From Acidobacteriaceae bacterium (GTDB lineage Bacteria; Acidobacteriota; Terriglobia; Terriglobales; Acidobacteriaceae), in NCBI GenBank assembly GCA_027306695.1, contig DAHUZH010000030.1, positions 1 through 33,754 on the forward strand: 33,754 nucleotides of DNA. The letters run 5' to 3'. Shown piece after piece: positions 33,302 through 33,754 of this stretch. The translations under genes were made by a program, and so were the position numbers. The first letter of the stretch is position 1. The number at the start of each line of letters is the position of its first letter. The notes under the pieces are model-generated. The model saw only the letters and a list, made by a program, of their open reading frames with translations. It had not been told where the DNA came from and did not search any database.

Positions 33302-33754
33302 ATGAAACAAGAGATGAGCGCCCCACGCAGTTCCCCCTTGACTCGTCGTTCCAAAGCCGCCGCCCGCAGAGTGCGGGAGCTGGCCTCGATCGGCCACGCC
33401 TTGGCGTCGACCAGCCATCCCTACATGGCGCACATCGTTCCCATGCGCCGCTGCAATCTTTCCTGCACCTACTGCAATGAATACGACGATGTCTCCGAGC
33501 CGGTCCCGCTGCCGGAAATGCTGCATCGCATCGACGACCTGGCGCGGCTGGGAACCAGTGTCGTTACCATCTCCGGCGGCGAGCCGTTGCTGCACCCTGA
33601 ACTCGACCAGATCATCACGCGCATCCGCCACCATGGCCGCATCGCCGGCATGATTACCAATGGTTATCTGCTGATGCCGGACCGCATCGCGCGGCTGAAC
33701 CGGGCCGGACTCGACCACATGCAGATTTCCATCGACAACGTGCAGCCGGATGAA
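33302..33754 (+). CDS. Radical SAM protein (5' part, runs off the window)
   Basis: The 151 codons present form the start of a radical S-adenosylmethionine enzyme. The cluster motif is C-x3-C-x2-C in RRCNLSCTYCNEY, followed by TISGGEPLLHPEL (SAM-binding GGE) and GMITNGYLL then HMQISIDNV, as in the classic family fold. An N-terminal basic stretch of about 40 residues precedes the fold. The class and substrate cannot be told without the C-terminal part; MoaA/PqqE-like or SPASM-type members remain possible. The ATG at 33302 has no clear ribosome binding site, and a second ATG lies at 33314. Confidence 0.85.
   Translation, partial: MKQEMSAPRSSPLTRRSKAAARRVRELASIGHALASTSHPYMAHIVPMRRCNLSCTYCNEYDDVSEPVPLPEMLHRIDDLARLGTSVVTISGGEPLLHPELDQIITRIRHHGRIAGMITNGYLLMPDRIARLNRAGLDHMQISIDNVQPDE

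Overview
The window reads as a piece of a chromosome from a GC-rich, Gram-negative, diderm bacterium. The most likely source is the Acidobacteriota (Terriglobia/Acidobacteriaceae type). That is an inference from three things: Kdo, lipid A and heptose genes beside TrmFO, a BamD-type protein, and dispersed intergenic repeats beginning TCATTCTGA of a kind I associate with that group. No rRNA, tRNA, CRISPR array, prophage or insertion sequence was recognised. Coding density is high, and no gap between genes exceeds 300 bases.

Layout. (1) 1-454, minus strand: the 5' part of trmFO, divergent from the next block. (2) 650-4725, plus strand: waaA, lpxK, a heptosyltransferase and an isoprenylcysteine-methyltransferase-like membrane protein, tightly coupled (two ATGA overlaps), followed by a secreted DUF3108 protein (4771-5547). 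(3) 15734-5582, minus strand: a seven-gene run valS, nadC, birA, coaX, a conserved unknown gene, an rlmD-type rRNA methyltransferase and comEC, with gaps of 3 to 16 bases or a GTGA overlap. A perfect 27-base palindrome sits just upstream of valS. (4) 28769-15803, minus strand: class V aminotransferase, serA, fmdB-like, a UvrC-like protein with a degenerate nuclease domain, an S9 peptidase, a GT-C type membrane glycosyltransferase, rpe, a bamD homologue and a secreted esterase. (5) 28863-29333, plus: yqeY. (6) 30201-29515, minus: RNase HI with an unusual C-terminal tail. (7) 30303-33085, plus: an ECF sigma factor, a zinc-finger/HEAT anti-sigma factor and a periplasmic double-PDZ protein, a likely envelope-stress module. 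(8) 33302-33754, plus: the 5' part of a radical SAM gene.

How the genes work together. Block 2 makes inner core LPS: WaaA adds Kdo, LpxK phosphorylates lipid A, and the heptosyltransferase extends the core. Block 3 couples valyl-tRNA synthesis to NAD, biotin-ligase and CoA steps and ends in rRNA methylation and DNA uptake. Block 4 begins with serine biosynthesis (SerA plus a class V aminotransferase that may stand in for SerC) and ends with outer-membrane assembly. The sigma/anti-sigma/PDZ set may monitor the envelope these other blocks build.

No clearly new multi-gene defence or mobile system is visible. The points most worth following are: the degenerate UvrC-like protein, the RNase HI tail, the altered phosphate-binding loop of CoaX, a low-GC tract inside valS, the apparently non-lipidated BamD with a long tail, the unknown gene inside the valS-comEC run, the intergenic repeat family, and the sigma/anti-sigma/PDZ triad.
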